This document shows, one piece after another, positions 9,857 through 19,789 of a stretch of DNA of 64,000 nucleotides (its first letter is position 1; the number at the start of each line of letters is the position of its first letter). Source of the DNA: Psychrobacter nivimaris (GTDB lineage: Bacteria; Pseudomonadota; Gammaproteobacteria; Pseudomonadales; Moraxellaceae). The notes beneath the pieces are model-generated. The model saw nothing but the letters and a program-made list of their open reading frames with translations, was not told the origin of the DNA and made no database searches. A program made the translations under genes and the position numbers. The stretch spans positions 37,494 through 101,493 of the forward strand of contig NZ_VZIZ01000020.1 of NCBI RefSeq assembly GCF_009812035.1, written 5' to 3'.

Positions 9857-9879
9857 GTCTTGTCTCTCATTTTATGTTT

Positions 9880-9950
9880 ATATAAATGTATCTATGATAC
9901 TTTTATAAAAAAATATCATAAATTATCAAAGATATAATTCATGATATTTT
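9880..9950. promoter_or_regulatory. AT-rich inverted repeats upstream of the ATPase gene
   Basis: A 14-bp inverted repeat with one mismatch (ATATCATAAATTAT at 9913-9926 and ATAATTCATGATAT at 9934-9947) lies just upstream of the ATPase gene. A further ATGATA/TATCAT pair is on its gene-proximal side. This is the place for an operator or autoregulatory site. It is inferred from position and symmetry only. Confidence 0.4.
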
Positions 9951-10042
9951 CTTTATTTAAACCAGGATACGCTTTTAAACACAGAAGCCTATTTTAAACG
10001 GCGTTATCTGATTAATTGATTACTATAAGGTTTTTTGTACCC

Positions 10043-10855
10043 TTAGAACTTATAAAGCAAACCAAGCGTGGTCGACGCTTCAGTACGTGAGTCTACCATT
10101 GGGCTATCATATTGCTCATTGGGTACATAGCTCACGCTTTGATTGGCAAATCCTGCCCATTTATCATTAAAGTCGTAGTTGGCACTAACGCTGACATACG
10201 GATTCAAGCTCGAGTTAGATTTATAAGCGGCAACGCCTGTTTCTGCTGACTCTTCTTCACTGACGCCATAGTAGTATTCATTGTAGGCCGCATCATGATA
10301 CTCAAAGCCGATGCTTGGATAGACCGTCAGCTTGTTTCTCGTGATCTTGGCAAGGTAAGTTAAGCGACCAGTATTACCGCCACTTTCGTCCAACACATCG
10401 GTCGCAAACTGACCACGAAACGCACCGATAGGCGTGCGACGCTGGTAGCTTATACCTGCTTCTGCGGATAGTTTGCGCTCATCGAGACCTTGCAGGGCAC
10501 CATTAGCATCATCAGGATCAAACGAATTCCCTGCGAGCTGCGCGTAAGCAGAGAGCTGATTGACACCATCATTGATCAAGTACGCACCCGCTTGAGCACC
10601 GCGCGCATAGATCCTATTATTGTCATAAAACACGCCCGGTAACACACGCACTTCAGTGCTGTCTTCGAGATCATAGGCGGATTTGACCGCCATGACATTG
10701 ACCCCAACGCTAAGCTCAGCATCTTTGTCAGTCGGCAAGTTGTCATTAAAAAGTGCGGCGTTAGACAGGCTAGCCACACTAAATAGTGCAGTAGCGGTAA
10801 ACGCGCTAAACATAGTGCGTGTAGAGATATTAGGTAGCGCTGCAAGTTTTAACAT
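10043..10855 (-). CDS. MipA/OmpV family outer membrane protein
   Basis: Predicted outer-membrane beta-barrel of 270 aa. A Sec signal peptide with hydrophobic core FSAFTATALFSVASL ends near SNA at about residue 33. The mature protein has alternating strands, YDNNRIYARGAQAGAYLI and an aromatic C-terminus GLLYKF typical of barrel proteins. The MipA/OmpV family includes a scaffold for murein synthesis enzymes in E. coli (MipA) and osmotically regulated or antibiotic-responsive porin-like proteins elsewhere, so a precise role cannot be given. No strong terminator was seen downstream. Confidence 0.85.
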   Translation of the reverse strand: MLKLAALPNISTRTMFSAFTATALFSVASLSNAALFNDNLPTDKDAELSVGVNVMAVKSAYDLEDSTEVRVLPGVFYDNNRIYARGAQAGAYLINDGVNQLSAYAQLAGNSFDPDDANGALQGLDERKLSAEAGISYQRRTPIGAFRGQFATDVLDESGGNTGRLTYLAKITRNKLTVYPSIGFEYHDAAYNEYYYGVSEEESAETGVAAYKSNSSLNPYVSVSANYDFNDKWAGFANQSVSYVPNEQYDSPMVDSRTEASTTLGLLYKF

Positions 10856-11002
10856 AATTGGATCTCGTAAGTGAGTATAAATAACTGAGTGGTGCGAGTA
10901 AGCAAAACGTGTTCAAAAGAGTAAGCAATAAAAGGAATCAGTGATGTTGGTCAGTATGCTGTTTTTGGGAGCTATATAGCAATGATAGATAAGTATGAGC
11001 AT

Positions 11003-12076
11003 TTACTCAATGGCTTTTAGTACTTGTAGTAATTGCTGGTGAATATCTTGCCACCACCAGACAAAACCAATGCTAATAAGTAGCATCGCAAGCCATGGTA
11101 ATAGCTGCCAAATAACGGAAGGTTTTTTAAGTGCTTCGGGTTCAATACTATTATGAACAGTGCCATTGTTTAACGGTGAATTGATAGTATTAACGCTATC
11201 GGCATATATGTCTGATGTATTCGTTTCATTGTTTGCAACCGCAGTATCTTGCTCAGTTGAATTGGCAGCAAAGTGAGGTGATTGATCGAGAGGAGTAGCA
11301 TCATAACGGCTTTGGTTATCGTGTTGGTCTTTATACTGTCCACTATAATGACTGTTATATGATGGGGTGTCGTGAGCGCTGTATGAATAGTTGGTTTGAT
11401 AAGGCTGGAGACGCTGCGCTTGCTCAGATGCGACATTTTGCATAGCGACCGCGAGACGCTGACGGTAACCAATCGCAAAAGCTAAGGCAATAACAAGCCC
11501 TGTGATCGCGCCGCCGATATGACCAGCATTATCGATACCCGGTACGGCAAACCCATAGACGAGGTTGATGCCCATAATAAATATCAGGCTTTTGAGGTTA
11601 AGCACCATGCCATTGACCGATATTTTAAACAGGGCAGCGATCAGTAACGCCGCACCGATACCCATGATACCACCAGAAGCTCCCGCTGATAGGCCGGGCT
11701 GTCCTGTTCCTTCTATGATACTTTGCCATGTGACATAGTTATTGAGCAAGTTGCCACCGATGGCTGCCAACAAAAACAATGCCAAAAACTTGGCTGAGCC
11801 AAACATCGGCTCGGCAATCTGCCCAAAAAAATACATGGCAAAGCCATTAAATAGTAGATGCATGAGACCAATGTGCAAAAACGCACTACTGGCCAAGCGC
11901 CATGGGTCATCCATCATCGTTAAGGGTAAGGCGTTGGCACCCCATTTAACTAACGCTTCAGTTGACGGGTTATTGGCATCGACGCCAGTGACTATCTGCA
12001 TGACAAATAGCCCAATAAAGCAGGCTAATAGCAGGGTAGTGACGGGCGCTGTTTTTAATAATTGTTGAATGGTCAT
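11003..12076 (-). CDS. Rhomboid family intramembrane serine protease
   Basis: Integral membrane protease of 357 aa with a six-helix rhomboid core in roughly the first 205 residues. The catalytic Ser lies in the GASGG motif (AGASGGIMGIGAAL) and the catalytic His in NAGHIGGAITG; the HxxxN-type helix is seen as HIGLMHLLFNGFAMY. A Gln/Asn/Ser-rich, probably disordered segment (about 220-315) follows, then one further C-terminal helix (VIWQLLPWLAMLLISIGFVWWW). The extra C-terminal helix behind a long linker is not part of the minimal GlpG-type fold. Substrates are unknown. Confidence 0.92.
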   Translation of the reverse strand: MTIQQLLKTAPVTTLLLACFIGLFVMQIVTGVDANNPSTEALVKWGANALPLTMMDDPWRLASSAFLHIGLMHLLFNGFAMYFFGQIAEPMFGSAKFLALFLLAAIGGNLLNNYVTWQSIIEGTGQPGLSAGASGGIMGIGAALLIAALFKISVNGMVLNLKSLIFIMGINLVYGFAVPGIDNAGHIGGAITGLVIALAFAIGYRQRLAVAMQNVASEQAQRLQPYQTNYSYSAHDTPSYNSHYSGQYKDQHDNQSRYDATPLDQSPHFAANSTEQDTAVANNETNTSDIYADSVNTINSPLNNGTVHNSIEPEALKKPSVIWQLLPWLAMLLISIGFVWWWQDIHQQLLQVLKAIE

Positions 12077-12182
12077 AAAGGCTAACTGTCATCAAAATGT
12101 TATAGAGACAGTATAAAGGGTATGAGCAAATTATGTTATGTATAGCCAGTTTTAAACGTTGATTGTTCTACAATCAGCCGCT

Positions 12183-13370
12183 CTAAAAACGACCCACTTT
12201 GAGGTTTTCATACGTGCCTTTTACCAAGATATTATCCGTGACAGTATTGATATCGGTATGACCACAGAATGCCATAGATATATCACACTCTTTATAGATA
12301 ATCTCAAGCGCGCGGCGCACCCCGTCTTCACCATACGCTCCCAATCCGTAGAGAAAAGCGCGACCGATCATCGTGCCTTTTGCGCCTAATGCGATAGCCT
12401 TTAGTACATCTTGACCAGAGCGAACGCCACTGTCTAGCCATACCTCGATATCGCTGTTTTCGGCTTGTACTGCCTGTACGATGTCAGAGAGGGCAGAGAT
12501 AGAAGATAACGCGCCATCCAATTGACGACCGCCATGGTTTGAGACGACTAGGGCATCCGCGCCACTGCGAGCCGCCATAATAGCATCTTCAGGCTCCATG
12601 ATACCTTTTATGATAAGTTTACCGCCCCACATGTCTTTGATACGCGCCACATCGTCCCAGCTCAGACGCGGATCGAATTGCTCTGCCGTCCAAGCAGAGA
12701 GTGATGACAGATCCTCAACATTTTGTGCATGACCGACGATATTACCAAACGTGCGACGTTTGGTGCCCAGCATATTCATACACCATTGCGGCTTGGTCAT
12801 GAGGTTGATCATATTGCTTAGTGTTGGCTTAGGCGGTGCGGATAGACCATTTTTGATATCTTTGTGACGTTGTCCAAGCACTTGTAAGTCGGCGGTCAAG
12901 ATAAGTGCTGAGCAATTGGCCTCTTTGGCACGGCGAATCAGATTGGCCATAAAGTCTTGATCGCGCATCACGTACAGCTGAAACCAAAACGGCTTACTAG
13001 TATGAGTGGCGACATCTTCGATAGAGCAAATGCTCATGGTCGATAGTGAAAAGGGCACGCCGAATTTTTCAGCGGCGCGTGCGGCATGTATCTCACCATC
13101 TGCCCACATCATGCCGGTAAACCCCGTTGGGGCGATGGCTACAGGCATCTTGACTGGCTCACCGATCATACTCGTTGCCAGACTGCGGTTATCCATATCG
13201 ACCAATACTCGCTGGCGCAGCTTGATACGGTCAAAGTCAGTCTCGTTATTACGATAGGTGGTCTCAGTCCACGAGCCTGAATCGACATAGTCATAGAACA
13301 TACGCGGCACTTTACGCTCAGCAACGCGGCGCAGATCTTCGATTTCGGTGATTTTAGTTAAGTCTTTCAT
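12183..13370 (-). CDS. lldD: FMN-dependent L-lactate dehydrogenase
   Basis: Membrane-associated flavoenzyme that oxidises L-lactate to pyruvate and passes electrons to the quinone pool. The 395-aa protein is a complete FMN-dependent alpha-hydroxy acid dehydrogenase: the active-site segment SNHGGRQLDG places the catalytic His at 279, and the FMN-phosphate region DSGVRSGQDVLKA is intact. AAGAG lies before the ATG. The gene is 91 bases downstream of lldP in the same direction, which selects lactate among the possible 2-hydroxy acid substrates of the family. No LldR-type regulator lies between or beside them. Confidence 0.92.
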   Translation of the reverse strand: MKDLTKITEIEDLRRVAERKVPRMFYDYVDSGSWTETTYRNNETDFDRIKLRQRVLVDMDNRSLATSMIGEPVKMPVAIAPTGFTGMMWADGEIHAARAAEKFGVPFSLSTMSICSIEDVATHTSKPFWFQLYVMRDQDFMANLIRRAKEANCSALILTADLQVLGQRHKDIKNGLSAPPKPTLSNMINLMTKPQWCMNMLGTKRRTFGNIVGHAQNVEDLSSLSAWTAEQFDPRLSWDDVARIKDMWGGKLIIKGIMEPEDAIMAARSGADALVVSNHGGRQLDGALSSISALSDIVQAVQAENSDIEVWLDSGVRSGQDVLKAIALGAKGTMIGRAFLYGLGAYGEDGVRRALEIIYKECDISMAFCGHTDINTVTDNILVKGTYENLKVGRF

Positions 13371-13461
13371 AGGTTTATCTCTTATTGCTGTTATGTTTTA
13401 ACTAGAAGGCAACCTTAACCTAACGCTACTAGATCTAGTTTAATAGCGTCAGCTTGCCTGA

Positions 13462-15234
13462 TTATCGTCCATTCAGTTTTCTACGGGAAAATTTGCCACA
13501 AAAAGACATCAGTCCAAAGAATGTTATGGGCCAGAGAACGGCTAAAGCCCACCACCATATTTGACCGAAGATGATAGCCATACCGATCAAACCTGCTTGC
13601 ACGACATAATAAATCATCGCTAGCAGTGTTTTGCGAATCACATAGCCTTCTTTATCCACCAAGCCGACTACTGCGCAAGCAGCTACCACATTATGCACCG
13701 AAATCATGTTACCAGCCGCACCACCCACAGCTTGCAAGGCTATTACTTGTGCTGCAAGGTCGCTATTGAGTCCGATCTGATTGGCTGTTGACCATTGAAA
13801 ATATGAAAACATCATATTGCTAATAGTATTTGAACCGGCGATGAAAGCACCCATTGCCCCAATCCATGGAGACACTAGCGGCCACGCATTTTGAAAAGCA
13901 TCGGCAGCACTTTCAGCCAGTAATATTGGCATAGCCGGTAGCGCAGTAGCGACTTCAGCGGCTGAGCCTGAATTAATGAATACTTGTACCATAGGCACCG
14001 AGAATAGCAAAGCTGGTGCGGCAGCAACCATGGTCTTTGCCGAGTTACTCCAACTGCGCTTTACCGCTTGGCTATTCATTTTGAACAGTAAAATACATAA
14101 TAAAGAAGTAATAATTAGAATGCTACCAGGAGAATAGGCGAGCTGTATCTTACTAGAGATTGTTGTACCAAAAAGATTAGTAAGGCTAATGGTTGTTAAA
14201 TCCCCTACCAGAAAAGCTTTGAGTGGTGCAATCACTCGAGTTATGACCAATAAGGCAATCACAATGAAATAGGGCGAAAATGCACGAATTAAAGAGAACT
14301 TTGGGGTTGCTGAATCATCATATTTTACCTCGTCTAAAGTACCCAGCCAGTCTTTGTCCCATTTTGCGCGAGGGGCAAAATCAAAAGTATCTTTAGGCAT
14401 CAAAAAACCACGCTTAGCAGCGGGAAGTACAATTAACAACCCAATGAAACCGCCAATGAGTGAAGGGAACTCAGGCCCTAGAAATTTAGCAACCAAAAAA
14501 TAAGGAATAGTAAAGCAAAGACCTGCAAAAATGGCAAATGGCCATACTTTAAGCCCTTCTATGAAGGAGCGTTTTTCACCAAAGAACCTTGTCAAAAAAG
14601 CACTTAAAATTAAAGGTATCAAAAACCCAATAAGCGCATGTACAAGGCCTACGTTAGCTGTAATCTGTAATAAATAATTTTCGGCAGTAGTAGGGGCAAT
14701 GGACTGTGCTAAATCTTGTTTATCAGTAATACCAGACCAAACGCCAAGTAGTAGAGGCGTACCAACTGCACCGAATGATACGGGTGTAGATTGAATGATA
14801 AGAATAACCATGACCGATGCCATCGCTGGAAAGCCTAAAGCCAACAACAGCGGAGCACCCACTGCAGATGGTGTTCCGAATCCTGATGAACCTTCTACTA
14901 AAGAGCAGAACAACCATGCCACAATGATCGCTTGGACGCGCCTATCAGGTGAAATATCCATAAAGCCCTTACGTATGGCGACAAGAGCGCCGCTTTCTTT
15001 CAGCGTATTCAGCAGTAAAATAGCTGCGAATACAATGAATAAAATAGTAAGTGCCACAATAATCCCATTAACAGTAGCAGCCGCTACCTGAGCACCACTA
15101 GCGTGCCAAATGAAAAAGGCTAGCAGAGCTGTCACCAAATAGGCAATACTCATAGATATCTTAGCTGGCAGGCGCATAACTATGAGTAGTATGAATACAA
15201 CGAGAATTGGCGCTAAGGCTAAGAAAGTGTACAT
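13462..15234 (-). CDS. lldP: L-lactate permease (LctP family)
   Basis: Inner-membrane lactate:proton symporter of 590 aa with about 13-14 hydrophobic helices. The LctP-family stretch SSGFGTPSAVGAPLLLALGF and the conserved ASPIGAMGAF-like block (seen here as SPWIGAMGAFIAGSNTISNM) are intact. It is the first gene of the lldP-lldD pair. The leader is odd: a 19-base block containing the ribosome binding site AAGGA is repeated exactly in tandem, the proximal copy having its AAGGA 9 bases before the ATG. Confidence 0.94.
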   Translation of the reverse strand: MYTFLALAPILVVFILLIVMRLPAKISMSIAYLVTALLAFFIWHASGAQVAAATVNGIIVALTILFIVFAAILLLNTLKESGALVAIRKGFMDISPDRRVQAIIVAWLFCSLVEGSSGFGTPSAVGAPLLLALGFPAMASVMVILIIQSTPVSFGAVGTPLLLGVWSGITDKQDLAQSIAPTTAENYLLQITANVGLVHALIGFLIPLILSAFLTRFFGEKRSFIEGLKVWPFAIFAGLCFTIPYFLVAKFLGPEFPSLIGGFIGLLIVLPAAKRGFLMPKDTFDFAPRAKWDKDWLGTLDEVKYDDSATPKFSLIRAFSPYFIVIALLVITRVIAPLKAFLVGDLTTISLTNLFGTTISSKIQLAYSPGSILIITSLLCILLFKMNSQAVKRSWSNSAKTMVAAAPALLFSVPMVQVFINSGSAAEVATALPAMPILLAESAADAFQNAWPLVSPWIGAMGAFIAGSNTISNMMFSYFQWSTANQIGLNSDLAAQVIALQAVGGAAGNMISVHNVVAACAVVGLVDKEGYVIRKTLLAMIYYVVQAGLIGMAIIFGQIWWWALAVLWPITFFGLMSFCGKFSRRKLNGR

Positions 15235-15235
15235 A

Positions 15236-15273
15236 ATTAACAGTCCTTATTGTTATTAACAGTCCTTATTGTT
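15236..15273 (-). repeat. Tandem duplication of the lldP ribosome binding site
   Basis: Two perfect adjacent copies of a 19-base unit (plus strand ATTAACAGTCCTTATTGTT) at 15236-15254 and 15255-15273. Each contains AAGGA on the minus strand; the copy nearer lldP is correctly spaced from the start. Confidence 0.9.
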
Positions 15274-15734
15274 GTGTATACCAGCTTATTTTTTACTGGT
15301 TTTAAAGTCATACTAAGTTATTACTATAGTCGATACACTAGTCGATACACTCTAAAAATGTCATAGCGCTACTGGGATGAATTTTGCGCAGCCTCTGGGA
15401 ACGCAGCACGCAAGTAAAATTTATACCAGTAGCGCGTTTAAATCCATAACAGTTTTACATTCAGCTAACTATATTTATTAAGGCGTGTTAAACACGCCCT
15501 AATAGTTGCTCTTAGGTGCTTTCGCTGAGAATTGTATGTATATGATTTAACAGAGTGCAAGGTTAGAGAGTTGAGATTATTGATCAGTAAATCATTAGCA
15601 TTAGTATAATCAGTTTACCAAACAGAATATAAAAGTAGTCTAGCAAATATTGAAATACCATACTAGCTAAAATTAGCGGTAGATATTCTAATATAAGAAA
15701 TTTAAAAGCTCTATAACATCAAAACAAAGTGCCG
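15274..15734. other. lldP upstream region with a large palindrome
   Basis: About 460 bases with no credible gene. It should hold the lldPD promoter. The main structure is an imperfect inverted repeat of about 70 bases at 15366-15435; the remainder is AT-rich with no further strong motif. Confidence 0.5.
15366..15435. repeat. Imperfect palindromic intergenic element (about 70 bp)
   Basis: Outer arms GCGCTACTGG (15366-15375) and CCAGTAGCGC (15426-15435) are perfect. The pairing continues inward with one or two mismatches through ATGAATTTT against AAAATTTAT. The GC-rich centre contains a short GCGCAGC/GCAGCACGC stretch. It looks like a REP- or MITE-like dispersed intergenic element; no second copy was noticed in this window. 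Confidence 0.55.
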
Positions 15735-16049
15735 TTAGTTGTGAGCTAACAGCTGCTGCAAATCTATCACCGAAAACGGATAGTTTAATCGTTTGGATGG
15801 CGTCAAAATCACAGGAATAGCTGTGGAAAATTCCATCATCAGCGCCTCATCAAAGTCTGCAATATCGACATTTTGGTAGCTAATCGGTTGTACCGCCTGA
15901 AACTGAATAATTATTTGCTCGGCGATGTCACATAAATGGCAGCCCGAGGTGCCCAGTAGCCACCATTGATTGTTATTTTCAGCAGTGTTTAGGCTTGGAT
16001 TTGCTGCAATAACACGCGCTCGTAATACTTCTATATTATCATCATGCAT
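15735..16049 (-). CDS. Glutaredoxin-like protein (DUF836 family)
   Basis: Small thioredoxin-fold protein of 104 aa. The redox motif CHLC lies at residues 37-40 in LLGTSGCHLCDIAEQI, followed by NVDIADFDEALMMEFSTAIPVI with the cis-Pro typical of the fold. It fits the glutaredoxin-family DUF836 proteins. The substrate is unknown. The first 25 residues precede the fold and may be an extension. A weak AAGAG precedes the ATG. The gene stands alone, between the lldP upstream region and mtgA. Confidence 0.8.
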   Translation of the reverse strand: MHDDNIEVLRARVIAANPSLNTAENNNQWWLLGTSGCHLCDIAEQIIIQFQAVQPISYQNVDIADFDEALMMEFSTAIPVILTPSKRLNYPFSVIDLQQLLAHN

Positions 16050-16345
16050 GGGTAGTCTCTTATCTTCATACTGATTGCAAAGCGCTGATGCTCAGCACGC
16101 GCTTATTTAAAACATAAAATACTTTAACGGCCATTACATCATAAAGAAGTGGGGTAAATAATGACAGCGATTGTGAGATTAGGTAAGATGACCTGCTATT
16201 GATCGTTATTAATGACTAATGCTCAACAGTTAATGATTGGCTATAAATAGCCCGTTTACAATCATTGATTCTTGGTTATGTCTCATAGTCATTGATAGAG
16301 TATCTATCTTATCTTATTACTTTTTTAACCACTCGGATACCGCGC

Positions 16346-17032
16346 ATGGCAAGTTTTGGCACATTTATCAAACGTCTGTTATTGGCAATTATGCTATTGG
16401 TTGTCGCATTCCATATATTGGTTGTTGGGCTACTATTAATTTGGAAAACACAGCCAATTAACAACAGTATGTTTATGTTGACGCATCGCCTAACGGGCGG
16501 CACAGTCACTCAGACATGGGCTGAATATGATGCGATTGCCAAATCTGCCAAGCAAGCAGCGATTGTGAGTGAAGACTCGACGTTTAGTCAGCACAGTGGT
16601 TTTGACTTTAAAGGTATCAAAGCGGCGCAAAAGAAAAATGAAGAGACAGGCAAAATGTCTGCTGGTGGCTCAACGATTACTCAGCAATTGGCAAAGAACT
16701 TGTTCCTCACCTCACATCGCTCCTATGTCCGTAAAGCGGAAGAGGCTGTCATTACTGTCATGATAGAAACGCTGTGGAACAAGCAGCGTATCTTGACCGC
16801 TTATCTTAATGTGGCAGAATTTGGTAACGGTATCTATGGTATCGATGCCGCCGCGCATCATTATTTTGATAAATCTGCGGCCAATCTGAACCGAGACGAA
16901 TCAGCGCTCCTCATTGGGATGCTTACCAATCCGAAGTATTACGAAGACAATCAAGGTGACAGAGGCTTGCGCAACAAGCAACGTATTATCAAAAAACGCA
17001 TGAAAAATGCGGTATTACCGCAAGCGTCTTAA
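16346..17032 (+). CDS. mtgA: Monofunctional peptidoglycan glycosyltransferase
   Basis: Polymerises lipid II into glycan strands at the periplasmic face of the inner membrane. The GT51 motifs are complete: SEDSTFSQHSGFD with catalytic Glu76, the second motif GGSTITQQLAKNLF, and later ETLWNKQRILTAYLNVAEFG. One membrane anchor occupies about residues 10-33. The protein is 228 aa, a normal length, if it starts at the ATG chosen here. The frame extends upstream to a TTG at 16292, but the extra 18 residues match no part of the family as I know it. The ribosome binding site is weak for either start. Confidence 0.92.
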   Translation: MASFGTFIKRLLLAIMLLVVAFHILVVGLLLIWKTQPINNSMFMLTHRLTGGTVTQTWAEYDAIAKSAKQAAIVSEDSTFSQHSGFDFKGIKAAQKKNEETGKMSAGGSTITQQLAKNLFLTSHRSYVRKAEEAVITVMIETLWNKQRILTAYLNVAEFGNGIYGIDAAAHHYFDKSAANLNRDESALLIGMLTNPKYYEDNQGDRGLRNKQRIIKKRMKNAVLPQAS

Positions 17033-17145
17033 TCTTTTAAAAGAAGCCTTAACAACAAGAATAACGGGAAAGAATAATAGTTAATAACCTTTAAGACGAT
17101 AGTATAAAGACGACGGCGTATCGATAACGCAAAAGGAGTAGTAAC

Positions 17146-19389
17146 GTGGTAGAGATAAATGATAATCAGAACAGCGGTGATATGAACGAGATGATCGACG
17201 TTAATAGTGTGAGTGAAGATGGCAACGAAAACGTTAATAAAAATATGAGCGTAAGCAGTAACTATAATGATCTGACCGACATCGACTGGCAACGCTCAGA
17301 AGACGGCAGCTATTCACCCAGCAGTTATATCAATCGAGATTTGTCTTTATTACAGTTTCATCTGCGAGTATTAGCGCAGGCATCTAGTTCACGTCACCCA
17401 TTGCTTGAACGCTTATTTTTCTTGATTATTTTTTCATCAAATATAGACGAGTTCTTTGAGATTCGTGTCGCTGGCATTATGCAAAAGTTAAACCTCGGTG
17501 ATGTGGTCAGTAGTCCGCATGGCATGCGCCCAAGCGAAGTGTTGGCAGAGTTATCCGCCGTCACCCATGAGGCGATTGATAAGCAATATCGTATTTTGAA
17601 CGAAGACATCTTGCCAGCGCTTGCCAAGGAAGACATTCGTTATCTAAAACGTGACGAGCTGAATGCTGAGCAATCGGCATGGATGAAACGCTATTTTACT
17701 GAGCAAGTCTCACCAGTGCTGACCCCTATAAGTATCGATCCGGCGCATCCGTTTCCAAGATTGGTTAATAAGAGCCTCAATTTTATCGCCACTTTAGAAG
17801 GCAAAGATGCCTTTGGTCGCGATATTAATCTGGCGATTGTCCCAGCGCCGCGCAGTCTGCCGCGCGTGATTCGTCTGCCAGACGAGCTGACCGGTGGCAA
17901 AGAGCATCATGTCATGCTATCGGCTGTCATTCATGAGCATATCGGCGAGCTGTTCCCCGGCATGAATGTCACCGGTTGCCATCAGTTCCGACTCACGCGC
18001 AACGCAGACTTGGACTTGGCCGATGATGTCGATGATATTGCCAAGGCGCTAGAAGGCGAGCTTGAAAATCGCCGCTTTGGTGACAAAGTGCGGCTCGAGG
18101 TGACGACTGATTGCCCAACACCGATTAGTGATTACCTGCTTAATGAGTTTGAGCTACATGACAATCAGCTGTACCGCGTCAATGGCCCTGTGAACCTGAC
18201 GCGCTTGCTGTTCGACTTTAACATACCCAAGCTGCGTTATCAGCCTTTTACCCATATCGTGCCCAAGCCCTTTCGCCGCGAGCTGGACAAGCTTGATAAA
18301 AGTACCAGTATATTTTCTGCCATGCGCAAAGGTGATGTCTTGGTACATCATCCTTTTCATGCGTTTTCACCGATTATCAATCTGCTTTGGGAAGCGGCGA
18401 GCGATCCCAAAGTATTGGCGATTAAGCAGACATTGTACCGCTCAGGCACCAATTCAGAGATCGTCAAGGCACTGGCTGCTGCGGCTCGTAATGGCAAAGA
18501 AGTCACGGCTGTCATCGAACTACGCGCCCGTTTTGATGAAGCGTCCAATATCGCCGTCGCCAATTTTTTACAAGAGGCTGGGGCAGTAGTGGTCTATGGG
18601 ATTGTCGGCTACAAGACCCATGCCAAGCTGATGCTTATCGTGCGCCGCGAAGACGATCGCATTCGCCGTTATGTGCATTTAGGCACCGGCAATTATCATG
18701 CGGCCAATGCCAAAGTCTATACCGACTACGGCTTGTTCAGCGCTGACCCTGACATCTCAGAAGACGTGCACAAAATTTTCCAAGAACTGACGGGTATGGG
18801 CAAGCCTGCCAATCTAAAAAAACTGTTGCACGCGCCATTTACCTTGCACGAAAAGTTAATGAGCTTTATCGATGATGAAATTGCCCATGCCAAGGCTGGC
18901 AAGCGCGCGCATATTATTATCAAAGTTAATGCGTTGACGGAACGTCGCCTGATCGATAAGCTATACGATGCCTCGCAGGCAGGTGTCAAAATAGAATTAA
19001 TTTTGCGCTCCATGTGTTGTCTGCGCCCCCAAGTCAAAGGCTTGTCTGAAAACATCACTGTACGCTCGGTTATTGGGCGCTTTTTAGAGCACACACGCAT
19101 TTATTACTTTTATAATGATGGTGATGAGCGCTTGTATTGCGGCAGTGCTGACTGGATGGATCGTAACCTCTTCCATCGCGTCGAAGTCGCCTTTCCGATC
19201 GAAGATAAAAAACTGTTTAAACAGATATATCAAGATGGGCTACTTAACTATCTGCAAGACAATGTCCAAGCTTGGGCGCTTAATGGCGATGGTATTTGGC
19301 AGCAAATCCAACCAGCTGCTGACGAAGCGCCGCATATTGCTCAAGACCATTTATTACGGGTAATCAATCACGTTGGCGAGCCAGTATAG
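17146..19389 (+). CDS. ppk1: Polyphosphate kinase 1
   Basis: Synthesises inorganic polyphosphate from ATP. At 747 aa it spans all four PPK1 domains: an N-terminal helical domain starting at [16 protein letters not shown], the head domain, and two catalytic domains. The phosphorylated His is His492 in [10 protein letters not shown], and the ATP-site block [19 protein letters not shown] follows. The start is GTG, supported by AAAAGGAG 7-8 bases upstream. The first 45 or so residues are acidic, Asn-rich and not part of the PPK fold. It is 113 bases from mtgA and ends in its own terminator. A CHAD-domain protein, from a family that binds polyphosphate, is encoded at 44898-46484. Confidence 0.96.
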   Translation: MVEINDNQNSGDMNEMIDVNSVSEDGNENVNKNMSVSSNYNDLTDIDWQRSEDGSYSPSSYINRDLSLLQFHLRVLAQASSSRHPLLERLFFLIIFSSNIDEFFEIRVAGIMQKLNLGDVVSSPHGMRPSEVLAELSAVTHEAIDKQYRILNEDILPALAKEDIRYLKRDELNAEQSAWMKRYFTEQVSPVLTPISIDPAHPFPRLVNKSLNFIATLEGKDAFGRDINLAIVPAPRSLPRVIRLPDELTGGKEHHVMLSAVIHEHIGELFPGMNVTGCHQFRLTRNADLDLADDVDDIAKALEGELENRRFGDKVRLEVTTDCPTPISDYLLNEFELHDNQLYRVNGPVNLTRLLFDFNIPKLRYQPFTHIVPKPFRRELDKLDKSTSIFSAMRKGDVLVHHPFHAFSPIINLLWEAASDPKVLAIKQTLYRSGTNSEIVKALAAAARNGKEVTAVIELRARFDEASNIAVANFLQEAGAVVVYGIVGYKTHAKLMLIVRREDDRIRRYVHLGTGNYHAANAKVYTDYGLFSADPDISEDVHKIFQELTGMGKPANLKKLLHAPFTLHEKLMSFIDDEIAHAKAGKRAHIIIKVNALTERRLIDKLYDASQAGVKIELILRSMCCLRPQVKGLSENITVRSVIGRFLEHTRIYYFYNDGDERLYCGSADWMDRNLFHRVEVAFPIEDKKLFKQIYQDGLLNYLQDNVQAWALNGDGIWQQIQPAADEAPHIAQDHLLRVINHVGEPV

Positions 19390-19509
19390 GCAAGACCTTT
19401 AATCATAAACGGCTTGGATGCTGTAGTTCGTGGTTGGTTATTCAATGTAACCATATTGATGGCCTTTCAGCGATGGGGTTTGCTTTACGACAATCTTAAC
19501 TATCCACTG

Positions 19510-19546
19510 AACCAAGCGTTGGTAATCACCGATGCTTGGTTTTTTT
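19510..19546 (+). terminator. Rho-independent terminator after ppk1
   Basis: Stem AACCAAGC/GCTTGGTT at 19510-19517 and 19534-19541, with extra pairing possible inside the loop (GGT/ACC), followed by a T-run. Confidence 0.85.
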
Positions 19547-19789
19547 GTGGCGAAAATAAGTTACAAACTGTCTGGTAACCTCACATTTATTCACATATTG
19601 ATACGGCAGTACACTGGTGTGCTATTGCTTGACTTACTTATAATTAATGTCAGTCCTATGCTATGGCAAAAATAAGTTCAATTGAAAATTAAACCAGTCG
19701 ATTTACTCTTCTAGGATAGTATCCAAGTTTATAAATCTGTGTCATAGAGGACTATTGGTTCACTAAACAATAATAATAGGAATTGCACC
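19547..19789 (+). other. Region upstream of the small acidic protein cluster
   Basis: AT-rich non-coding DNA between the ppk1 terminator and the first small gene; it should contain the promoter of the cluster. TTGACT at about 19629 followed by AT-rich DNA is suggestive, but I could not find a well-spaced -35/-10 pair. Confidence 0.3.

Noticed and set aside
12159..12179. Terminator after lldD
   Set aside because: A short stem (GTTGATTG/CAATCAGC) exists, but its T-tract on the minus strand is poor, so I did not call it.
18726..19100. 124-codon minus-strand frame inside ppk1
   Set aside because: It lies wholly within a well-supported gene in the opposite strand and resembles no family; a shadow frame.
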